Below are positions 8,770 to 18,327 of a stretch of 64,000 nt of DNA, piece by piece. The stretch covers positions 1-64,000 of the forward strand of contig LNEU01000017.1 of the NCBI GenBank assembly GCA_001464355.1, given 5' to 3'. Each line of letters opens with the position of its first letter. Position 1 is the first letter of the stretch. This DNA comes from Burkholderiales bacterium Ga0077544. Lineage in GTDB: Bacteria; Pseudomonadota; Gammaproteobacteria; Burkholderiales; Burkholderiaceae_D. The translations under genes were made by a program, and so were the position numbers. A model generated the notes under the pieces. It saw only the letters and a program-made list of their open reading frames with translations, did no database searches and had not been told where the DNA came from.

Positions 8770-10569
8770 ATGGTTAAATCAATTTACGCATTTTTGCTGC
8801 TCTGTTTTATGGCGCAAGGTAACGCTGTCTTTGCCGCCCATGCTTTTTCTCTCTATGACACGCCAAAATATCCGGCCGGCTTTACCCACTTCGATTACGT
8901 TAACCCCGACGCGCCCAAAGGCGGCGAGTTGTTTCTCGCGAACCCTGATCGGCGCAGCAGCTTTGACAAATTCAATCCGTATTCGCTGAAAGGCGTTGCC
9001 GCCGCAGGGGTTTCCAGTCTGATGTTCGAAACGCTGACCGTCAGCTCTGGCGATGAAGTGGCGACCATGTACGGTTTGCTGGCGGATGACATGATGCTGG
9101 CACCGGACAGATTGGCGATGACATTTCATATCAATCCCAAAGCGCGTTTTAATAACGGCGATCCGGTGCTGGCAGCTGACGTCAAATATTCATTCGACAC
9201 GCTGATGGCAAAAGGCGCGCCGCAATTCAAGTCCATCTTTGCCGAGGTCAAGCGTTGCGTCGTCATCGATGAGCGCACAGTAAAGTTCGAATTCAAATCG
9301 CTGAATCATGAATTGCCGTTGATCGTCGGCAGCGTGCCCGTGTTCTCGCGCAAGTGGGCGACAGGTACCGAGTTTGATCAGATCCAGTTGACGCCACCTA
9401 TCGTCAGTGGTCCGTATTTGATTGATAGGTACGATACAGGCCGCTCTATTAGCTATAAATTGAATCCGGATTACTGGGGCGCGAATGTGCCGACGCGAAA
9501 AGGAACATTCAATTTCGGACGCATCAACTACCGCTTCTATAAAGATGATGTAGCGAAGCTGGAAGCCTTCAAGGCTGGCGAATTTGATCTGGTTGTTGAA
9601 TACAGTGCCAAGAACTGGGCACGCAGTTACAAGGGACCAAAATTTACCAGCGGCGAAATCATCAAGCGCGAACTGACGCATTCCAACGGTGCCGGCATGC
9701 AGGGTTTTGTGATGAACTTGCGCCGGCCACAGTTTCAGGATGTGCGTGTGCGTCGCGCCCTCGATCTCGCGCTGGATTACGAATGGATGAATCGCCAGTT
9801 GTTTTTCGGCTCCTACAAGCGGATTTATTCCTTCTTCAACAATAGCCCGATGGCGGCGACCGGTTTGCCATCAGTGGACGAGTTGAAATTGCTGGAGCCA
9901 TTGCGCGACAAACTCGATCCTGCCGTCTTCGGTCCCGCACCAATTCCGCCCAATACGGACGCGCCACGTTCCTTGCGCGCGAACTTGCTGGAAGCGGTAG
10001 AACTATTTCGTCAAGCAGGCTGGACTTACAGAGACGGCGCTTTGCGTAATGCCAAGGGCGAACCGTTTGCATTTGAAATCATCGATGATCAGTCCGCACT
10101 GTCGCGCGTCATCAGCGTCTACATTCGCAATCTGGAAAAGCTGGGTATACAAGTGACACAACGTACCGCTGATTACGCACTGGTACAAAAACGCATGGAT
10201 GAATTTGATTTCGATATGACCAGCATTCGTTTTCCGGATGTCAGCAGTCCGGGCAATGAAATGTTTGACATGTTTGGTTCCAAAGCGGCTGATGAAAAAG
10301 GATCGAGCAATGCGTGGGGTTTGAAAGATCCTGCGGTGGACAGGCTGGTTGAGAAACTCGTGGCTGCGGATAGTCGTCAACAACTGGTTGCTGCCGCGCG
10401 CGCGCTGGATCGCGTGCTGTTGCACAAACATATCGTCGTGACACACTGGTATTCGTCCACGCATAGAGTCGCGTATCGCGATCGCTTTGGCATCCCCGAG
10501 ACCGCACCGCTTTACTATCAGGCCGATCCGTATGTGATCTCAACATGGTGGCAACAGAAAGCAAGATGA
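8770..10569 (+). CDS. yejA: Periplasmic peptide-binding protein, YejA type
   Basis: This is the extracytoplasmic solute-binding protein (family 5, OppA/DppA-like) of a peptide ABC importer. Starting at ATG 8770 it has a clear Sec signal peptide: a basic start, a hydrophobic core, then a small-residue site near residues 20-24. Family-like features follow, including the HFDYVNPDAPKGG segment typical of YejA. The total is 599 residues, normal for the family. A more upstream ATG at 8734 would bury the signal peptide behind 12 residues, so I prefer 8770. It leads a four-gene operon with yejB, yejE and yejF. In E. coli the Yej system imports microcin C and related peptides. The physiological ligand here cannot be read from sequence. 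Confidence 0.92.
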   Translation: MVKSIYAFLLLCFMAQGNAVFAAHAFSLYDTPKYPAGFTHFDYVNPDAPKGGELFLANPDRRSSFDKFNPYSLKGVAAAGVSSLMFETLTVSSGDEVATMYGLLADDMMLAPDRLAMTFHINPKARFNNGDPVLAADVKYSFDTLMAKGAPQFKSIFAEVKRCVVIDERTVKFEFKSLNHELPLIVGSVPVFSRKWATGTEFDQIQLTPPIVSGPYLIDRYDTGRSISYKLNPDYWGANVPTRKGTFNFGRINYRFYKDDVAKLEAFKAGEFDLVVEYSAKNWARSYKGPKFTSGEIIKRELTHSNGAGMQGFVMNLRRPQFQDVRVRRALDLALDYEWMNRQLFFGSYKRIYSFFNNSPMAATGLPSVDELKLLEPLRDKLDPAVFGPAPIPPNTDAPRSLRANLLEAVELFRQAGWTYRDGALRNAKGEPFAFEIIDDQSALSRVISVYIRNLEKLGIQVTQRTADYALVQKRMDEFDFDMTSIRFPDVSSPGNEMFDMFGSKAADEKGSSNAWGLKDPAVDRLVEKLVAADSRQQLVAAARALDRVLLHKHIVVTHWYSSTHRVAYRDRFGIPETAPLYYQADPYVISTWWQQKAR

Positions 10570-10579
10570 GGATGCTGCG

Positions 10580-11638
10580 ATGAATATCTGGTCTTACATA
10601 ATCAAGCGCGTGTTGTTGATGCTACCGACTCTGCTCGGTGTCGTCGCGATCACTTTCGCGGTAATTCAGTTTGTGCCGGGCGGCCCGGTTGAACAGGCAA
10701 TGATGGAGTTGAAAGGGCAGGTCGGTGCAGGTGAAGCGACCGGTGGCGGTGCATCTCAATATCGTGGCCGGCAAGGGATTGATGCCGAGCGCGTCGCAGA
10801 AGTCAAGGCGCTATACGGTTTCGACAAGCCTGCGACTGAGCGTTTCTGGCAAATGCTGAAAGGTTTCGCTACATTTGATTTGGGCAAAAGTTTTTACCAT
10901 CACAAGGATGTGTGGGAGTTGGTCGTGTCCAAGTTGCCGGTATCCATCACGCTTGGTTTGTGGACTTTCTTCCTGACTTATTTTATTTCTGTGCCGCTTG
11001 GTATCGCAAAGGCGGTGCGCGAGGGAAGTCGCTTTGATTCGATCACCAGCATGGTGGTCCTGGTTGGTTATTCGATTCCCGGTTTTATCCTAGGCGTGTT
11101 TTTGTTAGTGATGTTTGGTGGCGGCAGCTTTCTGCAATGGTTCCCTTTACGCGGCTTGACCTCGGATGACTGGGAGCAGATGTCAGTGATAGGCAAGGTG
11201 CTTGATTATCTGTGGCACATCACGTTGCCGGTGACGGCCTCGGTGGCTGGATCGTTCGCGGTAATGACAATGCTGACCAAGAACACTTTTCTTGAAGAGA
11301 TACGCAAGCAATATGTGTTGACCGCACGTGCCAAAGGTTTGAGCGAAAACGCGGTGCTGTACAAGCATGTGTTCCGTAATGCCTTGATTCCACTCGTGAC
11401 CGGGTTTCCGGCCGCATTCATAGGCGCGTTCTTTGCCGGCAGTCTGTTGATCGAAACCTTGTTCTCGCTCGACGGTTTGGGTTTGTTGTCCTACGAATCT
11501 GTTATCCGTCGCGATTATCCCGTCGTGATGGGGACGTTGTATCTATTCACATTGATCGGTTTGCTGGTGAAGTTGTTGGGGGACTTGTGCTACGTCTGGG
11601 CCGATCCTCGCCTGCAGTTTGAAAGTCTGAATCGATGA
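10580..11638 (+). CDS. yejB: Peptide ABC transporter permease YejB
   Basis: This is an inner-membrane permease of 352 residues with several hydrophobic segments. The first spans about residues 9-31, and the rest lie in the C-terminal two thirds. The ABC permease EAA-type loop lies around residues 235-265, including TARAKGLSE. The periplasmic segment after helix 1 (about residues 45-100) is longer than in DppB, as in YejB. It begins 10 bases after yejA, and its stop overlaps the yejE start in an ATGA, implying translational coupling. It pairs with YejE to form the channel. Confidence 0.93.
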   Translation: MNIWSYIIKRVLLMLPTLLGVVAITFAVIQFVPGGPVEQAMMELKGQVGAGEATGGGASQYRGRQGIDAERVAEVKALYGFDKPATERFWQMLKGFATFDLGKSFYHHKDVWELVVSKLPVSITLGLWTFFLTYFISVPLGIAKAVREGSRFDSITSMVVLVGYSIPGFILGVFLLVMFGGGSFLQWFPLRGLTSDDWEQMSVIGKVLDYLWHITLPVTASVAGSFAVMTMLTKNTFLEEIRKQYVLTARAKGLSENAVLYKHVFRNALIPLVTGFPAAFIGAFFAGSLLIETLFSLDGLGLLSYESVIRRDYPVVMGTLYLFTLIGLLVKLLGDLCYVWADPRLQFESLNR

Positions 11639-12696
11639 ATGCATCTGTAACTACACAAGAAGCATCTGTGACCAAATCGGTTTCACCCGGTCGACGTGTC
11701 TGGTTGCGCTTCAAGAAAAATCGACGCGGCTACTGGAGCCTGATTCTATTCAGCGTGTTGGTCGTCATTAGTTTACTGGCTGAACTGGTGTCGAACGATA
11801 AACCATTAATTGCGAGTTACAAGGGTGAGATTGTTTTCCCCATGCTGACGACGTATTCGGAAAAGAAATTTGGCGGCGATTTTGAATCGCAAGCCGATTA
11901 CCTCGACCCATTCATCCGCGATCAATTCAAGACGGATGGCAACTGGGCGATTTATCCGCTCAATCATTACCACTTCGATACGCTGAATTATTTTGCGACG
12001 TCGCCTAATCCGGCGCCACCTTCTGCCGAAAACTGGCTGGGCACGGATGATAGAGGCCGTGACGTTTTCGCTCGTCTGCTTTACGGTTTTCGCGTGTCGG
12101 TATTGTTTGGCCTGGCGCTGACATTCACCGGTGTGCTGCTGGGTTTGCTCACAGGCGCGATACAGGGCTACTTTGCAGGCAAGACGGATTTGTTCTTTCA
12201 GCGCTTTATGGAAATCTGGGGTGCCATGCCTGAGTTGTATTTACTGATCATCTTTGCGTCTATTTTCCAGCCTAGCCTTGGTTTGCTGCTGCTTCTGCTT
12301 TCGCTGTTCGGTTGGATGGGGCTGTCTGATTATGTGCGCGCCGATTTTCTGCGCAATCGCAATCTTGAATATGTACAGGCTGCGCGCGCCTTGGGTTTGT
12401 CAAACGGCCAAATCATCTGGCGACATGTGTTGCCGAATAGTTTGACACCGGTCGTGACCTTTTTGCCGTTCCGTATGAGTGGCGCGATTCTGGCATTGAC
12501 CAGCCTCGATTTCCTTGGGCTCGGCGTGCCGGCATCAACGGCCAGCCTGGGCGAATTGCTCGCACAGGGCAAGAATAATCTGGATGCATGGTGGATCGCG
12601 GTATCGACGTTTGTCGTGCTGACGGTGATGTTGCTGTTGCTGACAAATATTGGCGACGCCTTGCGTAATTCGCTGGATGTCCGGAGGAAGGCATGA
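11635..12696 (+). CDS. yejE: Peptide ABC transporter permease YejE
   Basis: This is the second permease subunit, 353 residues. An N-terminal cytoplasmic stretch of about 30 residues precedes the first membrane helix (about 33-52). A long periplasmic domain follows, and then the five-helix transport core. The core contains the NWLGTDDRGRDVFARLLYG signature typical of DppC/OppC-like permeases and the EAA loop around VQAARALGLSNGQI. Its start overlaps the yejB stop by four bases and its stop overlaps the yejF start the same way. Confidence 0.93.
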   Translation: MNASVTTQEASVTKSVSPGRRVWLRFKKNRRGYWSLILFSVLVVISLLAELVSNDKPLIASYKGEIVFPMLTTYSEKKFGGDFESQADYLDPFIRDQFKTDGNWAIYPLNHYHFDTLNYFATSPNPAPPSAENWLGTDDRGRDVFARLLYGFRVSVLFGLALTFTGVLLGLLTGAIQGYFAGKTDLFFQRFMEIWGAMPELYLLIIFASIFQPSLGLLLLLLSLFGWMGLSDYVRADFLRNRNLEYVQAARALGLSNGQIIWRHVLPNSLTPVVTFLPFRMSGAILALTSLDFLGLGVPASTASLGELLAQGKNNLDAWWIAVSTFVVLTVMLLLLTNIGDALRNSLDVRRKA

Positions 12697-14291
12697 GTTT
12701 GCTGGATATTCAAAACTTGCAGGTAGCCTTTGATACGAGCAAGGTGGTTGATGATGTCAGCTTCAGCATCGCTGCGGGTGAGAAGTTTGCGCTGGTAGGT
12801 GAGTCCGGCTCGGGCAAGACGGTGACGGCCTTATCCATCCTGCGCTTGAATCAGGATGTGAACTACGGCGGAAAAATCCTGTTTGAAGGTCAGGACATTT
12901 TGCAGCGTACAGAGGCGTCCATGCGCGCGGTGCGTGGCAATGATATTGCGATGATTTTTCAGGAGCCGATGACAGCCTTGAATCCGCTGTTCACGATTGG
13001 TAATCAGATCGCCGAAGTGTTGATGCTGCATGAAAGCATCAGTGCTAAAGCTGCGGCACTGCGGACGATCGAGCTATTGGATAAAACGGGCATTCCCGAA
13101 CCGCAGCGTCGTGCCTTGTCTTATCCGCATCAGTTATCCGGTGGTCAGCGTCAACGCGCGATGATTGCAATGGCACTCGCCTGCAAGCCTAAATTATTGA
13201 TTGCTGATGAACCGACCACTGCGCTCGACGTAACGATACAAGTGCAAATCGTCGAACTGCTGAATCAGTTGCAGCGCGAAGAAAACATGGCCGTGCTGAT
13301 GATCACGCACGATTTGAATCTGGTACGCCATTTTGCTGATCGCGTCGGCGTGATGGAAAAAGGACGTCTGGTTGAAGTCGCGACTACGCAAGAATTATTC
13401 AGCGCGCCGCGCGAAGCCTATACACGCAATTTGTTGGCTAGCCAGCCACATAAACTAGTGAATGCGGTCGACTCAACTTCGCAACCATTGATGAATGCCG
13501 AGCATCTGCGCTGCACATTCGATATCAAGCAAGGTTGGTTCAAGAAGACGAAATTTGTCGCGGTTGATGATGTCAGTCTGCAAGTACGCCCCGGCGAAAC
13601 CCTGGGCATAGTTGGTGAATCCGGCTCGGGAAAATCGACGCTGGGTTTGGCCTTGTTGCGACTGTCCAGCGCAAAGGTCGAAGGTAATATTGCCTTCGAT
13701 GGCAAGGCCATAAACTCTATACATAGCAATGACTTGCGACCTTTGCGTGCGCGCATGCAAGTCGTGTTTCAAGATCCGTTTGCGTCCTTGTCGCCACGTC
13801 GCACGATAGAGCAAATTGTTGGCGAAGGTTTGGCGCTGCATCAACCGCAGTTGAGTGCGGAGGGAATACGCAAGGCTGTTGCCGATGGTTTGCTGGAGGT
13901 CGGTTTGCCGGCGGATATCATGTCACGCTATCCGCATGAGTTCTCGGGTGGACAACGCCAGCGCATAGCGATTGCACGCGTATTGGTCTTGAAGCCGGAT
14001 CTGATCTTGCTCGATGAGCCTACATCATCGCTCGATGTGTCGGTGCAACAGCAGGTGTTGTCATTACTGGCAGAGCTGCAGCGAAAATACGGGATGGCTT
14101 ATATTTTTATCAGCCACGATCTGGCGGTGATACGCGCCATGGCGCATCGCGTGCTGGTGATGAAAGATGGCAAAGTGGTAGAGAGCGGTGCGACGGATAT
14201 CGTGCTGTCGCAGCCATCGCAGGCTTACACCCAACGTCTGCTGGCGGCTGCGGTATATGCAGACACTAAAGACAGCGTAGCAACGAATTAG
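12693..14291 (+). CDS. yejF: Peptide ABC transporter ATPase YejF (two fused ATP-binding domains)
   Basis: This cytoplasmic ATPase of 532 residues drives the YejBE channel. Two complete ATP-binding cassettes are fused. The first has Walker A GESGSGKT at 36-43 and signature LSGGQRQR followed by Walker B ending in ADEPTTALD. The second has Walker A GESGSGKST at about 308 and signature FSGGQRQR followed by LDEPTSSLD. The fusion is normal for YejF, in contrast to the separate DppD and DppF. The start codon is inside an ATGA overlap with yejE. A strong terminator follows 50 bases after the stop. Confidence 0.95.
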   Translation: MSLLDIQNLQVAFDTSKVVDDVSFSIAAGEKFALVGESGSGKTVTALSILRLNQDVNYGGKILFEGQDILQRTEASMRAVRGNDIAMIFQEPMTALNPLFTIGNQIAEVLMLHESISAKAAALRTIELLDKTGIPEPQRRALSYPHQLSGGQRQRAMIAMALACKPKLLIADEPTTALDVTIQVQIVELLNQLQREENMAVLMITHDLNLVRHFADRVGVMEKGRLVEVATTQELFSAPREAYTRNLLASQPHKLVNAVDSTSQPLMNAEHLRCTFDIKQGWFKKTKFVAVDDVSLQVRPGETLGIVGESGSGKSTLGLALLRLSSAKVEGNIAFDGKAINSIHSNDLRPLRARMQVVFQDPFASLSPRRTIEQIVGEGLALHQPQLSAEGIRKAVADGLLEVGLPADIMSRYPHEFSGGQRQRIAIARVLVLKPDLILLDEPTSSLDVSVQQQVLSLLAELQRKYGMAYIFISHDLAVIRAMAHRVLVMKDGKVVESGATDIVLSQPSQAYTQRLLAAAVYADTKDSVATN

Positions 14292-14342
14292 TAAGAAAAA
14301 ATCTAGATTGAAGATGCGCTGAAATTTTAAACAGACGCATAG

Positions 14343-14378
14343 AAAAAAGCCCGACTCAATCAGAGTCGGGCTTTTTTT
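14343..14378. terminator. Bidirectional terminator between yejF and mltD
   Basis: A 15-bp stem (14343-14357 with 14363-14377) made of A6 plus GCCCGACTC and its complement has a 5-base loop and a T7 tail. The genes on both sides converge on it. Confidence 0.92.
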
Positions 14379-14379
14379 A

Positions 14380-15954
14380 TTACTTGATTGTGTTGCGGCC
14401 CGATTGCACCGAGACGATGACTTTGCTGGAGCGGCTGCTGCTGGATTTGGCGGCAACTTTTGTTGATTTATTGTTGCGGCTTGCTTGTCGAGTAACGACT
14501 TCACTGGATTTTGATTTGGATTTACTCGCCGTGCGCGTAGTGCTGGCAGCACGGTAAGGTACATGCACTTCAAGCTTCTGACCACCTGCCAGTTTGTCGC
14601 CACGCAAATCGTTCCAGTTCTTGATTTGTGCAGTCGTGACCTTGTAACGCTTGGCGATGCTGTTGATCGTGTCATTCTTCTTGACAGTCACATTGATTTT
14701 CTTCGAGTCAGGTAGATCCGGTGTCATCGCCAGCGTCGCATTATCTGCGACATCTTGCGTGATATCTTTTTGTGCGGCCCCATCAGTACGTGGCACCAAT
14801 ATCGTCGAGCCGGCTTTCAGCACCATTTTTGGCGGAATATTGTTGACTTCACGTATGACCTGCGGCGTGGTATGGAACTTCGCGGCAATCGTTTCTATAC
14901 GCTCACGTGTATTGGTAATCTTGTGCGAAGTCCATGACGACAGTGCATGTCCCCACTTGGAAAGATTTGTCTTGAATTTCTCTGCATTGCTTTGCGGCAG
15001 CAGGATTTGCGTATTGCTGCTGCCTGTGATGACAGGGCGATTGAATTGCGGGTTCAGCGCCTTGAATTCTTCTATAGGCAACTCCGCCAGTTGCGCTGCC
15101 AGCTTGACATCGATGTCGCGGGTTTTTGCCACACTGACAAAGTACGGCTGATTGTCTACTCTCGCCAACGTGATGCCAAATGTATCCGGGGCTGCAATGA
15201 TATTTTTAACCGCTTGCAACTTCGGCACATAGTTCTTGGTTTCTGCCGGCATATACGCTGACAGGCTGTTGAAATCAGTCCCTACTCCGGCGGCCTCTGC
15301 TTTTTTTATTGCCCGCTGCACCGAGCCTTCGCCCCAGTTATAGGCGGCTAAAGCCAGATGCCAGTCGCCAAACATCCCATACAAACGTTGCAGGTAAGTC
15401 AGCGCAGCATCGGTCGAAGCCAATACACTGCGCCTGTCGTCCTTGAACATATTTTGTTTCAGCTTGAAGTCGAGGCCGGTAGCTGGCATAAATTGCCATA
15501 GGCCAGCCGCCTTGGCGCTTGAAAAAGCTTGCGGGTTGAACGCGGATTCGATAAAAGGCAGCAAGGCCAGCTCGGTCGGCATGCCGCGTTTTTCCAGTTC
15601 CTCAACCATGTGATGCAGATACAGCGATGCACGTTTAGTGGTGCGCCCGATATAGTCAGGCCGTGAGCTGTACCAGACCGTCTGGTTGATCACCAACTGA
15701 TTGTCGACCAGATCCGGAATCGCAAAACCTTTGCGTATCCGCGCCCAGACATCCACATCGCTGGCGACAACAAATTCACTGAGCGGATCATTGGCGAGGT
15801 TGGGGTTGTCTCGCAGCGCGGCATCTTGTGCCCAGTTGCTGTAAGAATAGGGTAGCGAAAGATCGCTGGCGGCGTGGGAGGCGGAGACAGTACCGAGTAG
15901 GAAAACGGTAGCGGAAATAACTTTAAGCGATACTTTTAAATCGGGTATAGGCAT
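14380..15954 (-). CDS. mltD: Membrane-bound lytic murein transglycosylase D
   Basis: This enzyme cleaves the glycan strands of peptidoglycan in the periplasm with formation of 1,6-anhydro-muramic ends. The 524-residue protein has an N-terminal hydrophobic export segment (about 9-29) and an SLT domain (about 115-230). The catalytic Glu136 sits in FIESAFNP, with GLWQFMPATG and AAYNWGEG downstream. Two LysM peptidoglycan-binding repeats lie at about 343-390 and 421-468. The last 50 residues are Ser/Lys-rich. The signal lacks a clear lipobox cysteine, unlike E. coli MltD, so it may be soluble or anchored by the uncleaved helix. It lies next to gloB, as in many proteobacteria. Confidence 0.93.
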   Translation of the reverse strand: MPIPDLKVSLKVISATVFLLGTVSASHAASDLSLPYSYSNWAQDAALRDNPNLANDPLSEFVVASDVDVWARIRKGFAIPDLVDNQLVINQTVWYSSRPDYIGRTTKRASLYLHHMVEELEKRGMPTELALLPFIESAFNPQAFSSAKAAGLWQFMPATGLDFKLKQNMFKDDRRSVLASTDAALTYLQRLYGMFGDWHLALAAYNWGEGSVQRAIKKAEAAGVGTDFNSLSAYMPAETKNYVPKLQAVKNIIAAPDTFGITLARVDNQPYFVSVAKTRDIDVKLAAQLAELPIEEFKALNPQFNRPVITGSSNTQILLPQSNAEKFKTNLSKWGHALSSWTSHKITNTRERIETIAAKFHTTPQVIREVNNIPPKMVLKAGSTILVPRTDGAAQKDITQDVADNATLAMTPDLPDSKKINVTVKKNDTINSIAKRYKVTTAQIKNWNDLRGDKLAGGQKLEVHVPYRAASTTRTASKSKSKSSEVVTRQASRNNKSTKVAAKSSSSRSSKVIVSVQSGRNTIK

Positions 15955-16008
15955 GGGGTCTCACAAAATACCGACCCATGATCAGCCGGTTGAAAAGAAT
16001 AATCATCG

Positions 16009-16038
16009 AGTGTAAGTAATGCGCATTTTGCGCGTCAA
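16009..16038 (-). promoter_or_regulatory. Candidate promoter of mltD
   Basis: On the minus strand TTGACG (16033-16038) and TACACT (16009-16014) are 18 bases apart. The spacer contains a small GCGC/GCGC inverted repeat. The start would be about 50 bases before mltD. Confidence 0.5.
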
Positions 16039-16134
16039 GACAATTTACACAACTGCTAGTGATTAAAGTTGATTTTCGACTACTAGTAGCTATTAGTAAA
16101 ATAACATCGATCAGCGAAAATACAAGGAAAAACG

Positions 16135-16908
16135 TCAGCGGAAGTTGTTTTTCCATTCACGCAGGGCGGCGAATACCGTTATCGGATCGCTGTTTTTGGT
16201 CCTGCCGTCGGCGATCAGTTGCTGCGCAATCGCCGGTTCGCGGACGCGCAGGAAGGGATTGGTCGCTTTTTCAATTCCGATACTGGAAGGAACCGTCGCT
16301 ACGTCGTGCTCGCGTTTTTCCTGCTCCACCTTGTAACGTGCGGTCAGTGCCGCGTTACCTGGTTCTGCAGCTAACGCAAAACGCAGGTTGGATATCGTGT
16401 ATTCATGCGCGCAATAGACTTTGGTGTCATCCGGCAAGGCTGCCAATTTGTCCAGCGATGACAGCATTTGCTTAGGCGTTCCTTCAAACAGGCGGCCGCA
16501 ACCACCAGCAAACAGTGTGTCGCCGCAAAACAGCCAGCCTTGCTCTGCTGCCACATAAGCGATGTGACCCAGCGTATGGCCGGGTACTTCCAGCACGGAT
16601 AATTTCAGATCGAGTTCGGAAATAGTGACGACGTTGCCTTCGTCCATCGGCTGCGTCACGTTGGCAATTGGATCATTGCGCGGTGCAAATACCGGGACTT
16701 TGTAATGTTGCAAGAGCGTTGCGACACCGCCGACGTGGTCACTATGGTGATGTGTCAGTAGAATAGCGACCAAAGACAGCTTGTGTTCTTTCAGCGCATC
16801 CAGAATTGGCGCGGCATCACCCGGATCAACCACCGCAGCGTGCACGCCATCGTGGATAATCCATAGATAATTGTCGTTAAAAGCAGGAACGGTTAAGACA
16901 CTCAACAT
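16135..16908 (-). CDS. gloB: Hydroxyacylglutathione hydrolase (glyoxalase II)
   Basis: This enzyme hydrolyses S-lactoylglutathione to lactate and glutathione, the second step of methylglyoxal detoxification. It is a metallo-beta-lactamase fold protein with the binuclear metal motif THHHSDH at residues 52-58. Further ligands lie in PGHTLGH, CGDTLF and CAHEYT. Starting at ATG 16908 gives 257 residues and an N-terminus matching the family ([14 protein letters not shown]). An ATG two codons earlier (16914) is also possible. The start lies only 4 bases from the divergent methyltransferase start, so the promoters of the two genes must overlap each other's coding region. Confidence 0.94.
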   Translation of the reverse strand: MLSVLTVPAFNDNYLWIIHDGVHAAVVDPGDAAPILDALKEHKLSLVAILLTHHHSDHVGGVATLLQHYKVPVFAPRNDPIANVTQPMDEGNVVTISELDLKLSVLEVPGHTLGHIAYVAAEQGWLFCGDTLFAGGCGRLFEGTPKQMLSSLDKLAALPDDTKVYCAHEYTISNLRFALAAEPGNAALTARYKVEQEKREHDVATVPSSIGIEKATNPFLRVREPAIAQQLIADGRTKNSDPITVFAALREWKNNFR

Positions 16909-16912
16909 GCGC

Positions 16913-17683
16913 ATGGAAACATTTTCGTCTGAAAAATCCATTATATCTCTCGGCTCCTGGCTGGAGACGCCGGCCGGCAATTATGTGCGGGATTGGGAGC
17001 ATGCGCGTCTGGATGAATTGACTGCAGATATTTTCGGCTTTCATGCAACGCAGATAGGTTTGCCGCAGATTCAGGCTTTGCGGGCGAATCGGATGCCGCA
17101 TCAATGGTTGACCGATGCGCTGATTCCAGCCGCCGGTTACGACAATCAAGTCAAACCGCTAGTCGTGGTACAGGATTTCGAAGAGCTGCCATTTGCGTCC
17201 AGCAGCATAGACCTGATCGTATTGCCGCATGTGCTGGAATTTGCCAAAGAGCCGCATCAGGTGTTGCGCGAAGTCGAACGCGTGTTAATACCAGAAGGAC
17301 AAGTCATCATCTCGGGTTTTAATCCCTTCAGTTTGTGGGGCGCACGTCAGGTCGCAGGACGTTTGAGTGAAAGCTATTTCCTGCCGCAAGAAGGCGAATT
17401 CATCAGCTTGTCGCGCTTGAAGGATTGGTTGAAATTACTGAATATGGAAGTCAGCGGCGGCCATCTCGGATGCTATGCGCCGCCATGCGAAACCGAAAAA
17501 TGGTTGCAGCGGTTTTCCTTTATGGAAAAGGCCGGCGAGCAATGGTGGCCGTATCTGGGCGCAGTGTATGTGGTGCAAGCGATCAAGCGTGTCAAGGGCA
17601 TGCGTCTGATAGGGCCGGCATGGAAAGCGCAAAAAGCCGCGGCGCGGCAAGGCGTGCCGGCAACGAACAAGATTCATCGATAA
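16913..17683 (+). CDS. yafS: SAM-dependent methyltransferase, YafS-like
   Basis: This is a class I methyltransferase of the type 11 family, 256 residues, with substrate unknown. The core shows the acidic post-I region around [20 protein letters not shown] and the following [17 protein letters not shown], typical of UbiE/YafS-like enzymes. The classical glycine-rich motif I is degenerate, as in YafS. The start is uncertain: ATG at 16907, 16913 and an earlier frame opening at 16871 are all possible. I choose 16913 because the conserved sequence begins near [12 protein letters not shown]. It stands divergently from gloB and upstream of rnhA, the same neighbourhood as yafS of E. coli. Confidence 0.8.
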   Translation: METFSSEKSIISLGSWLETPAGNYVRDWEHARLDELTADIFGFHATQIGLPQIQALRANRMPHQWLTDALIPAAGYDNQVKPLVVVQDFEELPFASSSIDLIVLPHVLEFAKEPHQVLREVERVLIPEGQVIISGFNPFSLWGARQVAGRLSESYFLPQEGEFISLSRLKDWLKLLNMEVSGGHLGCYAPPCETEKWLQRFSFMEKAGEQWWPYLGAVYVVQAIKRVKGMRLIGPAWKAQKAAARQGVPATNKIHR

Positions 17684-17741
17684 GTCAAAAGTAAGAAAAG
17701 AATAAGAAAAGAACAGCAAAGTGGAAAAACAAGAACAGCAT

Positions 17742-18179
17742 ATGGAAAAGATAGATATTTTTACTGACGGCGCATGCAAGGGCAATCCTGGCCGTGGTGG
17801 TTGGGGTGCATTGCTGGTCATGGGTGAGCGCGAAAAGGAATTGTTTGGCGGTGAACCCGGTACGACTAATAACCGTATGGAATTGAAGGCAGTGATCGAA
17901 GCGCTGAATGCATTGACTCGACCATGTGAAGTTGTAGTGCATACCGATAGCCAGTACGTGCAAAAAGGTATCAGCGAATGGATACATGGCTGGAAGGCAC
18001 GTGGCTGGAAAACTGCAGCCAAGGCACCAGTCAAAAATGTCGATTTATGGCAAGCATTGGATGCCGCACAGGCGAGACATAAAATCGAGTGGCGTTGGGT
18101 GCGTGGCCATAATGGTCACGTCGGTAATGAGCGCGCAGATGCGCTGGCAAATCGCGGTGTGGAAACAAGCTCGACCTGA
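17742..18179 (+). CDS. rnhA: Ribonuclease HI
   Basis: This enzyme degrades the RNA strand of RNA-DNA hybrids and removes R-loops and primers. All four catalytic acids are present at Asp9, Glu47, Asp69 and Asp133, with the supporting histidine at 123. Length from ATG 17742 is 145 residues, close to the 155 of E. coli. A GTG at 17721 would add seven residues (MEKQEQH), and the near-duplicate MEK context leaves the start open. It follows the methyltransferase by 58 bases and is co-directional with dnaQ, whereas in E. coli the two genes diverge. Confidence 0.95.
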   Translation: MEKIDIFTDGACKGNPGRGGWGALLVMGEREKELFGGEPGTTNNRMELKAVIEALNALTRPCEVVVHTDSQYVQKGISEWIHGWKARGWKTAAKAPVKNVDLWQALDAAQARHKIEWRWVRGHNGHVGNERADALANRGVETSST

Positions 18180-18269
18180 AGTAAGTTGAGTGAAGGATGC
18201 CATTCGATTTACCATCACTTACCCTTCAATTTTATGCAGCGCCGTTTGTCCGCTTCACACAGTTATATT

Positions 18270-18298
18270 TTTTCGCGTTATGCAGATCTACGCGAAAA
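18270..18298. repeat. Inverted repeat upstream of dnaQ
   Basis: There is a perfect 9-bp inverted repeat (18270-18278 TTTTCGCGT, 18290-18298 ACGCGAAAA) with an 11-base centre. It lies 30 bases before the dnaQ ATG. There is no T tract in the expected place for a terminator of rnhA, so an operator or 5' structure is as likely. Confidence 0.45.
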
Positions 18299-18327
18299 TA
18301 ACCATTACCTTTTTGAATAGTTAAATC

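Noticed and set aside
16080-16089. Palindrome CTACTAGTAG upstream of mltD
   Set aside because: Ten bases is too short to separate from chance. It also lies about 40 bases upstream of the mltD promoter candidate, with no second copy.
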